Of a stretch of 64,000 bases of DNA, positions 1 through 11,342 are shown piece after piece; positions within the stretch are counted from its first letter, which is position 1, and the number at the start of each line of letters is the position of its first letter. The translations under genes were made by a program, and so were the position numbers. Source of the stretch: Oscheius tipulae (taxonomy: Eukaryota; Nematoda; Chromadorea; Rhabditida; Rhabditidae); contig JASJZH010000005.1 in the NCBI GenBank assembly GCA_037178975.1, forward strand, positions 4,774,001-4,838,000. The letters run 5' to 3'. The notes beneath the pieces are model-generated. The model had not been told where the DNA came from. It saw only the letters and a program-made list of their open reading frames with translations, and made no database searches.

Positions 1-291
1 GTATGCCTTACTATGACTAACTTTTCAAAGAACACGTGTCCGGAGTAAATACTCCAAAGAGCTGATTACTGGAGAGAGGACAGACAGATTGTTAGTCGTC
101 TTTCAGGACCAGGACAAGCTATATAAGGGAAGAGATACAGGGGTAGAACTTACTGATTGAGCTCTACCTTCATACCTCTCTGTCATAGACTCGGAAACGT
201 GACTTTCTGCGAGTCTCCCACTCTTCTAATCATTCCCAGACCTTCTAACTTGTGATACCTCAAAAAGCTGAATCCTCATTTTTGCAGGGTA

Positions 292-1521
292 ATGCTGATG
301 AACCTACGACCAGCGATTGGAGCCATCATCAATGCCGAGATGTGGCTGTTTCTCTGTCTCAACCTCGTCTGTCTGTACTGCATGAGACGAGGACGACTGT
401 ATGCCAACAAGGACAATCCAGCCTACGTGATAACGACTTTCAACCTCTTGTCAGAGACCTGTCAACTCTTGGTTCACGTCATCTATGTCGGTCCTTCCAT
501 TTTCCTGGGTGATTGGATCTTTGATGGACAAGAATCGCTTGGAGTTACTGTTGTGGCCACTTGGTTTCTTGGATTCTGGTATCTGGGATCCTTCATTCAG
601 GTTCTAATGGCTGCCAACAGGTACTCCCATCACTTTTCTCGTTGTCCCTTTGTCCAAGTTTGTCAAGAACAAAACATTCCAGAATGTGTGTTGTCTTTCT
701 TCCTGGGAACAAAGTTCTGACTCACGGCAGAATCCTGGCCATTGGCATCATCATGTTCCTATTGGCTCTCGTCTGTGTCATCTACTCACAGCTCTTATCG
801 CCTTGCTGCAGGTACCTTTTGTAAGTAAATTATATCGACTATCAGAATTACCCCTGATCAGCGCTACTACGCTTACTCATACCTGATCTTCAAGAACATG
901 ACGGAAAACCCGTCAATGAAATACATTGACCTGCCTATAGACTTCACAACCTCGATTATCTGTGCTACCTCTTATTGTGCTGTGAGTCAGCGGAAGGGTT
1001 TTCCCCAGCGAGTCACACCCGTACCGTATCAGCCGTCAAAACAGCGCTGAAACGAGACGATACGGGTGAGACCTCATAGTCTCGATTGGGCAATACAAGA
1101 GTCGAGACACATGGAATACTTCTACCTTTCCCATTTTAGCTTTTCTTCTACGTATACCGCATGGAAAAGGGAGAACAAGGGCGAAAGAAGCGCGAGATTC
1201 GGTACGCTTCTTCTCACCTAATGAGTCCACTTTTCTAGACTTTGTATCCAATTCCTCATTATGTTTCTGGCCTATACTGTGACGTGGTCTACCTTCTTTC
1301 TCTTTCCCAAGCTGGGAATCACAATTCCCGAGCCCTACATGATCACAACAGTAGTTTTCATGGCTAATTGCGGAGTCAACGGAGTCATTTACTTGACCAT
1401 GAACAAGGAGGTAGGAGTGGGACAGAACTATATTTTATAGAAGGTTTCAGATCAAATTCGAGCTACAGAAAATGATAGGGAAGGTGTCGCCTTCGGCTGT
1501 CTATCATTCTACGACACATAG
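292..1521 (+). CDS. Seven-transmembrane chemoreceptor (cluster A, member 1)
   Basis: Intact six-exon gene: 292-620, 683-811, 846-981, 1140-1201, 1239-1410, 1451-1521. All junctions keep phase and show GT..AG. The start follows a TTTTTGCAG acceptor by a few bases, which suggests trans-splicing. The product is about 300 residues with seven hydrophobic stretches. Family marks shared with the neighbours are ANKDNPAYVITTFNLLSETCQ in TM2, an AANR motif after TM3, SPCC before the second extracellular loop, and a last helix with NCGVNGVIYLTMNKE. Nematode serpentine receptors act at ciliary membranes of sensory neurons. The class (SRX- or SRT-like) is a guess. Unlike members 3 and 4, this gene lacks the intron after the first CLYC motif, so that intron was lost here or never gained. 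Confidence 0.85.
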
Positions 1522-1689
1522 ACATCCAGCATGCCCTTCACAGAGTCAACCGGACAGCAATCCAGCATCTCAGATCATTTCGACGGATTTCCAATAAGCT
1601 TTTTATTAAGATAACAGAAGAATAGTTTGGAGTCTTTGTTGCCTTTTACAGAACAATTAACTTTGAAGTTTTACTTGATTGAATTCTTC

Positions 1690-2420
1690 GCAATACTCTG
1701 AGTATTCTCTCTTATTGTTGAATTGAAAATAACTACTGGTTTGAATTGGTCAATCCTCTTCTTCATCTGGAACTGGAATTCCTTGTTCATGGTTACGTAG
1801 ATAGCGGCGTTGACGCCGCAGTTGGCGATGAAAACGACCGTGATTACGGAATATACTTCCGGGATCGTTATTTCAAGCCGGGGAAGAAAAAGAACGTTGT
1901 CCAGGTGATGTTATAGGCCGAGAACATGGATAAGAATTGGATGCAGAGTATGAAACATTCTTTCTAACTGAGGATCTCTTACCGTAGTTCCTCCTTCCTG
2001 ATTCCCAGTTGCCGGAGGTGAATATAAAGAAAAAGTGGGCATAGATACAGTAGTCGGTCCTATTACGGGTTTTTATTTGAAAAATGATTCTGGTTGTTTT
2101 AAGCTGTTGGTAACGAATTCTGTACTAACCCCCCAGCAGGGAGACACAATAGTACACCACCAAATGACGCCGTGACAAAAAAGACATGATGACAGAAATC
2201 CGGAAGTGTGTCAGCACATTTTTCTCATGGAGAAGAACCACGCAAAGTCAAAATTGCAAGTTCATGACAAGTTCGTTGCAGTCCACAGGTTTCATCTGTT
2301 TGCAGCCATCATAATCTGGAACAATGAGCTCAATATCGTCTTTTAATTTTGACGGATCACCTACAAATACAGTAGAGACAGAGGACGTTGAGATAGAAAA
2401 GTACCAATACCCAGACGCTA
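1690..2420 (-). pseudogene. Chemoreceptor pseudogene (cluster A, member 2)
   Basis: The minus strand encodes recognisable pieces of the same receptor family: a QIMMAAN piece near 2300, an AHFFFIFTSGN piece near 2020, a CFILCIQFLSMFSAYNITW piece near 1930, and VVFIANCGVNAAIYVTMNKE near 1800. A single-base deletion after the FFFFPG motif (about 1874-1880) runs the frame into TAA; shifting by one base restores the homology. The donor after the AAN motif reads AT instead of GT, and an in-frame stop lies just upstream of the QIMM piece. The N-terminal exons are not recognisable. Several independent lesions make a sequencing error unlikely. Confidence 0.8.
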
Positions 2421-3029
2421 GTACATTACTTATTCTGGCATGGAACTAGACTCTAAGCTAGCACTTCAACTGGCAGACGGGTATTAGGACCGTGAAAGGA
2501 AAAGGATAAATCATGTGAACCAAAAGGAGACATTTATTGGTATTCTCTGAGGAATTGGAAAAACTGAATGAAAACAGTATGACTAGTCAGATTATGTATC
2601 CAGAGAAGCAGTTCATGAAAGGAACAAAATCAACAAGGTTTTGTAAAATTTGACGTCGCTTCACCAATATATCACGTTTTTTTAACCTGCTCGTATAGTT
2701 AGATCGACTTGAATTGTCCCTCATTCACCTCAGATCCTTCCCCACTATCCACCTTCCAATCTATGATTTTGGACTCAATGTGAGAATTGACTCGAAGTCA
2801 CGTACTCTGCTGAAATGCCAACACATTCCTTTCTCAACTACGTGACATTTCTACTTATCTGTGAAGATTTAGGGGTAGTCGAGCTGGTCTCGTTAAACCC
2901 AAAGCATGGCCTGGTCAGAGTGGTTCAAAAGAACGACCATCCTTGACAGAACGGATGCAATATTTTGACACACTTTACGGACGATGTTTTTTTCATTCTT
3001 GATTCCAGAATACCTCACAAAGTACAATG
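2421..3029. other. Intergenic, no gene seen
   Basis: No open frame with family resemblance. The 5' exons of the neighbouring pseudogene would be expected here but cannot be recognised. The right part holds the 3' untranslated region of the next minus-strand receptor. Confidence 0.5.
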
Positions 3030-4542
3030 TTATGTGTTGCTAGTGACAGTAGTTGCGGCATGGTGACTGGTTTCCTGATTGCTGTTACTGGCTCCGTTGT
3101 ACTTCGAGTTGTTGTTGCCAGTAGAAGTCATCACAGCGGACGGGGAAACCTTTCCGAGGAACTTTTTCAGTTCGAACTTTATCTGAAAAGACAATTTTAA
3201 ATCCGTTATCTAGAAGTTCCTACCTCCTTGTTCATGGTCAAGTAGATGACTCCGTTGACACCGCAATTGGCGATGACATTGGCACTGGTAATCATGTAGG
3301 CTTCGGGGAGAGTGACTCCAGTAGCAGGAAGAATGAAAAAAGTGGTCCAGGCTACGGTATAGGCCAAGAACATGAGGAGGAACTGGAAGCAGAGCTTGAT
3401 CTCGCGCTTCCTGTGGCTCGATTCTCCTCCCTTGTTCATTCCGTAGACGTAGAAAAACAGGGCGCAGTACGAGGTCGCACAAATAACGGAGGTGGAAAGA
3501 TCCAGTGGCACATCGACAAAGGTCATCGAGGGATTTTCGGTCTGATTCTCGAAGACGAGATATGAGTAGGAGTAAACATTGAAGTCAGGAGTAATACTGA
3601 AAGCTATATTGTAAAAAAATATCCTGTCCAGTTATATTTGTGGTTTAGAATTACAACCAACAGTCTCATAAGAATCCCCTATTATTGCAGAGATTTACCT
3701 CCTTAAATCAAGTTTTCTGCTCAATCTATGATAATTGGTAAGGTTAAGAGTCTTATACTAATGTAGTAGTTAATCCATCTGGACTTTTTAGAACATTCTC
3801 TGTCCCAGTTTACTCTTCCAGAATACTGGCTACAAGGACTCACACAGCTGAACATGTATATTTACTTACCGGCAACAAGGAGAGATGAGTTGAGAGTAGG
3901 AGACGATGCCTGCGGCGAAGACGATCATTCCAGCCATGACCCAGAGCAGTCGATCGTAGGTCAAGATTTTCCTTCCCGGGAAGAATACAACGAATAATCT
4001 GAAAATTGCCTTTAGAATTCAAGGATAATAGTGTACCTGTTGGTAGCCATAAGAACTTGGATCAGAGAGCCAAGATACCATAGTCCGAGGAACAGAACAG
4101 AGGCAATGGTCACTCCCAGAGATCCTTGGGATCCGAAGAACCAGTCCCCGAACAGAATCGAGGGCCCAATGTAGAAGAAGTGAACACAGAGTTGACATGT
4201 TTCGGACAATAGGTTGAAGGTGGTGATGAGATAAGCGGGATTTTCCTTGTTGGCGTACATACGTCCCCTGAAGATCAGATGATAAATTGACATTTCCCAA
4301 ATAGCAGATCAGAACGGATGAACTGATGAGTGAGAGGCATGGGAAGTTCCGGATAAGGACAGGGAAGTCGGAACTGAGTCAAGAGAGGCATGGAAAGATA
4401 GAGAAAGAGAGAAACACAGATACTGAGAGATAGTGACACAGACTTACCTCTTCATACAGTAGAGACAGATGATGTTTAGAGTCAGGAAGGTCCAGATCTC
4501 CAGGTTCATCAGAGTTCCGATGATGATTCGAGGCAGATACAT
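3030..4542 (-). CDS. Seven-transmembrane chemoreceptor (cluster A, member 3)
   Basis: Intact minus-strand gene starting at the ATG at 4542, directly after a TTTCAG acceptor. It splices after CLYCMKR (intron about 4270-4446), then runs through ANKENPAYLITTFNLLSETCQ, LMATNR, SQLISPCC, a TENPSMTFVD loop, and NCGVNGVIYLTMNKE. The last exon (about 3030-3188) encodes a cytoplasmic tail rich in Asn, Ser and Thr. It is closest to members 1 and 4 in motif and exon order. Orientation is opposite to member 1, and the pseudogene lies between them, so the cluster grew by more than simple tandem duplication. Function as an odorant or pheromone receptor is inferred from family only. Confidence 0.85.
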
Positions 4543-7034
4543 TCTGAAATCTATTACGGTTTGCTGTAACTCCAAAGAAAAATGGAGAATTTACACTATG
4601 GTTAATCATAGAGACCAAACAAGATACAAAGAGGCACGCGAATAGAGTAACGTGAATAATTTGATAAAACTCTCTGCATCATGGTTGGTCTCTGTGATTA
4701 GCGAAGTGAGTAACGCAAATAATTTGATATCTATACTAATTTGTTCACAGACGTGCAAAATGTGTAGAAGTTTTTTGCGCTGAGGAGACTTGGATATTAA
4801 GAAAGAGAGAGAGAGAGATTGCAGAAAACGAGCACATGTCCTCATATGACCGATTATATACCCTGTGCCAATGAAATACCATTTCTGAATGGCACAGTTA
4901 ATCCTTTTTTACTCGACAACTGTTCTTCTGCTCTCTGGACTGTATTAAAGCGTATGCGTGTTAGGTCAACAAGTACAGAGGATCTGTGTCCTCAAATCTG
5001 ACTAAGTCATGGTACATGGAACACTGATACATCACTCTGGTTAGGAAGATATTGACTGTTGCTAAAGTATATAGAAAGGAAGATATCTGTAACTGCTATC
5101 ATCCAGCTGTGATCTCACTTTTCTAAGTACCGTAGAATGGTAGGGACGTATGCGAAGAAATTACAGAAAATCAGTTCCGTAATTTCCGGCAAACGGACAA
5201 ACAAGGCAGCATTCGTGAACTGTGGGAACCTGACTTACGATCAGCCAAAAGACATCAAGAATTTCCTACTCAGTGTTTCAGCTTCTCACGACAGTACTTG
5301 GAAGATTGAACGATTATCTGGGTAGCTGTTCAAAGTCTCGGATTCAAGAACAACTAAAATTTTTTGTTCTATGTACAATCGCCCTGTGTACATTCGGACC
5401 TTCAGAGCAACTGATTACCAAAAGAGTATTCAGTCGATGTGCTCTTACAAGTATCTCACTGAAACATCTTGCTAATGCTCATTAACGTTTCGTCTTTTTG
5501 ATGTTGCGTTCTGACGTCCAGAAGATAATAATCCAATTTCCTGGAGCCTGCACTTTGTAAGTTTTTATTGTTGCATGTTCTGTGGATGAGCTAGGGCTAG
5601 TATTAATATTCTTGTAATCTGTAAGTCTAGACAAAAATTTGGTACGTAAAAGATTAGAAGTCGCATAAAAATAGAAGAGTCAAAGTATCAGGTTTGCTAG
5701 TCGAGACAAGGAGATTAAGCTATTGAACTCTGTTTTCTTGTGATTTTGAAAGAAAATAGGCAAAACATAGGGAAGGCAGGTTAGAAAGATCTGTAATGCA
5801 GTTGAGTAATCTTCTAGACTGTGCGACTCGTCCCCATCCGATGAAATAGAAGGCGTGGGAACCTGACGGAACAAACGGCGTGCTTTCTCTCGTACTTTTG
5901 TCGAGTCACAAATATTCAACAGGAACAATTGTGACGTGTCACCACTTCTTGAAACACTTTATGGTACTCTTTCTCATTTGACAGTACCCTGAATTGACAA
6001 AAGACGCTGTGTGCGACACATGTCAAGGGTTAGACAGCATTGGACAAAAATGCATATTGACTATTTTTAAAGTGTTATCCAAGATCAGAGTGATCAAGCC
6101 GAATAAGGACAGTTCGGGTTGCAAAAGGAACACAGTCTTTTCTTAATCTATCTCTTCATTTCATTCGTCGAAGTATTGTGCCATCCTTTTTGCATGGAAT
6201 CATCAGAACTTTTTCGTACACAGTCCTTCTACTTCCTGCCTCTTTCGTGAACTTTGCGAAAATCCGTGAAAAAAAACTGAGTGGGTTTGAAACCCGGAAC
6301 AGATACCCAGTGCAAATGACAGAACGGGATCAGGTATTAAGTTCGACATTACAATACGATTGGAGATCTGACTGTTGACACATAAGACTATCATTCATTG
6401 CGAAAACTTTCCCCAACTCATCAAAGATCCTTTATCGCATAAGTTGACTCAACAAAATGATAAGTGAAAAAATGAACATACATACAGTACATCTAATTGT
6501 AAGTACTACGCTCGGCATCTCACAGTATAGAGCTTAGTCATCAGATCAGATCAAGCCCGTCCCAGACGACAGAAATTTGTTCTACGAACTTGATCAGATT
6601 GTACAACTTTGTTACATCTCAATCTGTACGGCGTTAGGCCTCGTACTTCTTGAAACGAAACTTTCCGACGCTCGTTCTTAAAAAACGCGTTTCGTGTTGG
6701 GCTAATAGCAGTTTCTAATAGCAGGATTTGAACCGTGTGAACTGTGTAAGGTTCAACATCCGCTGAACTCTACTTTGTGAATCAAACAATATAAACTCCT
6801 GCTTAACCTTTCATCATTTTAATAGTCTTTATTTTGTGATAAGCGTTCAGAAACATCCTTAAATAGCCAATGGATCTACGGTTAAGACACATTTGTCCGA
6901 CTTCGAACATCACTTCCAGTCATGGTTAAAGAGCAAGGGGGATAATCTTTTTTTGTTTTTACCATCGTGTCATTTCGACGGAAGACGGTATAAAAGTGTA
7001 GAGCGAGAGATCGCTTCCGCTCTCGACTACTGTA
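4543..7034. other. 2.5 kb intergenic, no gene supported
   Basis: Only short open frames without homology or splice context. A direct repeat with the core gagtaacg..aataatttgat occurs twice, near 4645 and 4710. A GA-rich run lies near 4802-4818. A stretch on the minus strand near 6700-6760 ends in a tRNA T-loop-like string, but no cloverleaf can be folded from it. The promoters of the two divergent receptors at 4542 and 7035 must lie here. Confidence 0.5.
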
Positions 7035-8188
7035 ATGATATCGAGAGTTACACTTGGCTTTGCCATCAATGTTGAAATTTGGCTCTTCTTGGTCGTCAAT
7101 GTTCTCTGTCTCTACTGCATTGGGAGGTGAGGTTTGAGGAGAAGATAGTAATGTTGTAACAAGGGTAGCCCACAATTTAACGCTCGTTTTACCAGTCTTG
7201 ACCGCAAACAGTTTGTATCTTTCAGAGGCAAGCTATACTCGATAAAGGGTAACCCAGCCTACTTGATCACTACCTTCAACCTGATCACGGAAACCATGCA
7301 ACTTTTGCTTCATTTCTTCTACATCGGACCTTCAATTCTTTTCGGAGACTGGTTTTTCTCCGAAGGACAGAAGTCTCTTGGTGTGGCCGTGGTCTCCTTC
7401 TCATTCTTGACCATCTGGTTCGTTGGAACACTGACCCAGATTCTGATGGCTGCTAACAGGTAAATTGATGTTGTTGAGAAGTAGACAAGTGGTTTTCAGA
7501 TTGGTCGTCGTGTTTTATCCAGGAAGGAACTTCCTCACGGCTGGAATTGTCAAAGTTATTCTCATTGTCCTAACCATTGTGGCTATTTCCCTAGGCTCTT
7601 TCTCTCAGCTCATTTCTCCTTGCTGTCGGTATGTTCTGTCTTTCTTCCTCTTCATTTTTCTGTTTTTAGAATCACTCCCGACTTCCACTATTACTCGTAC
7701 TCTTACCTTGTCTTCGAGAATCAGACAGTCAACTATTCGATGATGTTCGTAGATCAGCCGATCGACGTGATTGCCTCAGTGATGTGCGCCCTGTCCTACA
7801 CAGCCGTCTTTATCTACGTCTACCAGATGGAAAAGTCCGACTCTGTTCACAAGAAGCGAGAGATCAAGTGAGTATTCTGAAACAGAAATTACAGGAATGT
7901 TTTTAGGCTCTGTGTTCAGTTCCTTCTCATGTTCGTCTCTTATACCATTACTTGGCTGACATTTTTCTTCTTCCCCTCTCTTGGTATCACACAACCGGAA
8001 GCTTATTCGATAACTGTGGTTAATTTGGTAGCCAACTGTGGAGTCAATGGAGTCATCTACCTGACAATGAACCGAGAGGTCAGTTATATTGAACCGTTTT
8101 CTAAGCAGTATTCCAGGTGAAAAAAGAACTACATCGTCTCGTCACTAGCGTATCTCCAGCTTCTACTGTTGAAACACAACACATGTAA
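7035..8188 (+). CDS. Seven-transmembrane chemoreceptor (cluster A, member 4)
   Basis: Six exons: 7035-7126, 7226-7459, 7500-7628, 7670-7867, 7907-8078, 8117-8188, all phase-consistent. The first exon ends inside the CLYCIGR motif, the intron position also used by member 3. Conserved family blocks follow: GNPAYLITTFNL, AANR, SQLISPCC, a VFENQT sugar-acceptor site in the second extracellular loop, and NCGVNGVIYLTMNRE in TM7. The C-terminal tail is short and ends in QHM. The product is about 300 residues, the normal size. Spacing to the next plus-strand gene is only 249 bp, but the functions differ, so an operon is possible but unsupported. Confidence 0.87.
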
Positions 8189-8437
8189 TCAGGACATCCT
8201 CGAAAAACTTCCCTCAAACTATTGGCATGGTATAAAAAGAACGGTCTGTAGTTCCTGCATCTGTACTTCTTACCCCAGTGTCTCTCCAGCTCTATTACAG
8301 AGTCTTATCGTATGTGATCTCTAAAGCGTAGCGCGACGATTCCTCTGGCGGATTCTGTTTCTCTATCTGTTTGTTTGTTTGCTGTATGCAAACATTGGTT
8401 CGTCTTCACCGTTAGGGGCACTCTTCTGTTCCTAACC

Positions 8438-9616
8438 ATGCTTCTCATAAGCATTCTTTTTTTCTGGTTCATTCCTCAATTGACATCTGCTATCGCCCTA
8501 CGAGACTGGAAACCTTTGACTCGAAGTAGTCCCGATGTTGTTGAACTCAAAAAGTTAGAACCTAAACAGATTTTTTGGAAGGAATTGTGTGCCCTGGCTC
8601 CGGAACGGTAAATTATCTGGCAATCAGAGTATAACTTCTTTCAGAACCAATCACAGTTCACCCTCCATCGCCTCCTCTACAGAAATCCTCATTCTCATTC
8701 CCATAAAGTCTCAAAAATATCACAGGCGAAAGGAAATTCGTGAGAGTTGGGCCAACTCTAAAGTTTCCAAAGCGATCAGGGTGCGTCTGCATTCAAGGTT
8801 TCTAACAATAAGTGGACGGTTACAGCTGAACCTCGTACGTGTTCTTTTCCTCATCACGGACGACAAAGACACTCGTTACCAGATCGGAAAAGAAATTCAA
8901 AAATATGGTGATCTCCTAGTAGTTGGAGGTGTGGACAGTTACAAGAACTTGGTCTACAAGGAAATGAGGGCTTACAAATGGGTCAACCGATATTATCATA
9001 ATGTTGCTGTTGTCAAAGCGGACGACGATGTGGTCATGGAAGTTGACAGAGTAGGAAACGGGGTACTCTGCGATTAATGTCAATTCAGCTCCATGATAAA
9101 GTCCGGAAACTTGACATGAAAAAAACGTTTGCTGCTGGATGGGTTTGGTCAAACCTGAAGCCAAAGAGGGACCCACAGCATCGTTGGTGAGAGATAGAGA
9201 GACAACGAGAGAGATAAAATTTATAGGTACATTTCCTACAGCGCCTATCCAGCTGCCACGATTTCTCATATCGATGGTCCCTTCTACCTTCTCTCGCCTC
9301 CAGCTCTCTCGGCAATCATTCAAAAGGCTCCTGACATGGAAGTGTTTGAAGTAGAAGACGCATTCTTCACAGGAGCTGTGGCTCAGGCTGTCAGTGCCCA
9401 GTTGATCACACTGGAAGGGGCCACCAAAAAACAAGTTTCTTGTTGTGTTTGTTTCTCATAACTTCGGTTCAGCCTGGCACACAGACCTGTGAAAATAGCG
9501 AGCCCACAATAATCGTCTACCCAATTCACGGCCTCAAAGATGGTGAAATGCAGAAGAAGTACAATGAGATGAAGGCAATCAAGTGCAAAGGACTTTGGGC
9601 ATCGATTTTTGGGTGA
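8438..9616 (+). CDS. Glycosyltransferase family 31 (beta-1,3-galactosyltransferase type)
   Basis: Six exons: 8438-8607, 8645-8780, 8826-9050, 9089-9186, 9227-9434, 9473-9616. The ATG at 8438 starts a hydrophobic signal anchor (LLISILFFWFIP), giving a type II Golgi membrane protein. The lumenal part carries the GT31 pattern: RRKEIRESW, a FLITDD block, a YKNLVYKEMRAYKWV block, the metal-binding DDD motif in VVKADDDVV, and a late EDAFFTGAVA block with acidic residues. GT31 enzymes add galactose or N-acetylhexosamine in beta-1,3 linkage from UDP-sugars; acceptor and sugar cannot be told from sequence. At about 360 residues it has family length. The last intron uses a GTTTCT donor. Upstream in-frame sequence has no ATG. 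Confidence 0.85.
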
Positions 9617-11342
9617 AATAACGAAAAAAGAAAAAAAAAAGAGGTCGCTTGTAAAGATGTGCACGTATTGTTAGCTATGTTGACTCTCACAATGTTACAG
9701 TAGATTGCTCTCGATGAACTTTCTCGAATTCAAGTTTAGTCTTTCTCGCGGGTCCGTGAGATCAATCATATGAACTTGCGTACGAATGTTTCGACAAAGA
9801 ATAAAGCCGGAAAATAAAACGAAGGATTACTTTATCCTAAACTTTGCAGCTGTTCAAGTCAATATCAGGTATAAAAACAAAAAGCTGATACTAACAAATG
9901 AGCATTTTGCGCAGGCACAGAACTAGAAAGAAGAGGATGGATAGGTTTATGGAAAATGATATCGTTACCATCTCCAAAGTTTGTACCGAAAAAGTATATA
10001 TTAGATAGCTCAAAAAACAAGATCCTTCTTGGTAAGATGGCGTGTCTTTGATAAGAAGCAACACAAATCGGCGTCAATGGAACATGAGAAGATCGATCTC
10101 GGAAAACCTTTTGGATTACAATTAAAGATGAAAAAGGGCTGAAATATGAGGGAGAAATGTTTTTTTTGGAACATGACGACTGACTTCTCAAAAACCTCTC
10201 AAGTGGGATAAGAGGCGATCATTATCTAAGACTTTCTCTAAAAAAAGACTTTTGGTATTTGTAATTTTCTAGTTTCGCTAGTTCTCAGCTTGTCACGGTT
10301 ACAGATCTGGTTTTGAATTGACACCAAGTCCCGATATAGTAGTCCACCTTTTGTTAGAAGGCGCATTGTTTGACAGTCATTTGCAAATCAGTAAAACCGT
10401 CCTCACAGCACGTCTCGTTTCCTTTTCTGCTCTGGCTTCCAAGCCATTTTGGACTTTGCGCTCCTCTTTTGAACTCTTGATGTTATCAGACATTCATTGG
10501 AAGAAGATTCGAAGATATAGCGGCCCATCTTGTTGGTCATCTACACCTTTCATCTCTCTATTACGAGCTCGAAACAAAAGCGAGAAAGGTAATGCCGTAA
10601 CAGATGGCAAGTGAAATTTTGATGCTATCAAAAACTTAATCTCTACTATCTAAAGCGCGGTGATATTTGTGGAGGACTGTCTGTTTGTTTGTTTGTCCGT
10701 GGCCACCAATCAGAAGCGAGCCAATTATGTTGTTCAGAAGTTACTGCTCATAAACAGTTGTTGCCTAATTGGGTAGCAAGTCAACTTTGGATGCGCTCTT
10801 TGTCTTTGTCGCTTTTGTCCCAATGGCCACTGGAAATCTTTAGTACTACGAAGCGGTGCAGCCGCCAACGCAAACTGAAGGCAAAACCAACTTTCTATGT
10901 TTTGAACTCATTTCCCATCCCTCGACCCAACGTTCTATCCAAGTAATGCTAATCGCCTATAGGGGCTCAACGACAGGTATAACCTGATATATATATTTTG
11001 CCCGGTTTCTATCACCTTCTGTCGTCCGCATGTGTCCCTCTAGTCTAGCTACCATAACAGGAGTAACGTTCTCCCAACGAATCTGTCCCCAAACTGACTT
11101 GACTTGCAAACAATTAGTGTGCGCACAAAGTAGTGCACACTATTTGCAATATTAGCTTCACAAACAGAGACTTTTGGGCATTGAGAACTAGATAATAGTA
11201 TAAAAGAGACTTAACGAACGGGCTTGGTCGCGCTAGAAACATTTCGGACCAAATTTTTGAGCTCGACCGAGACGATCGCTCCCTTATCTAATCCCGACAT
11301 CGTAAGGCTTCATTCTCTCGCGAAAACAAGCTAGAACTGGTG
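9617..11342. other. 1.7 kb intergenic, no gene supported
   Basis: Convergent 3' flanks of the GT31 gene and thymidine kinase. Several short frames are open but carry no family motif and no coherent splice pattern. A near-palindromic string around 11117-11143 (agtgtgcgcacaaag, agtgcacact) is the only local structure noticed. Confidence 0.5.

Noticed and set aside
5680-5928. 82-codon minus-strand frame
   Set aside because: No motif, start context or splice partners; composition is compatible with chance.
6700-6780. tRNA T-loop-like string on the minus strand
   Set aside because: The T stem does not pair (C-C and C-T mismatches) and no anticodon arm or acceptor stem could be folded.
8375-8437. 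N-terminal extension of the GT31 protein
   Set aside because: No ATG in this stretch; the frame opens only from a TTG, whereas the ATG at 8438 starts a proper signal anchor.
9865-10191. 108-codon minus-strand frame
   Set aside because: No resemblance to any family and no splice context.
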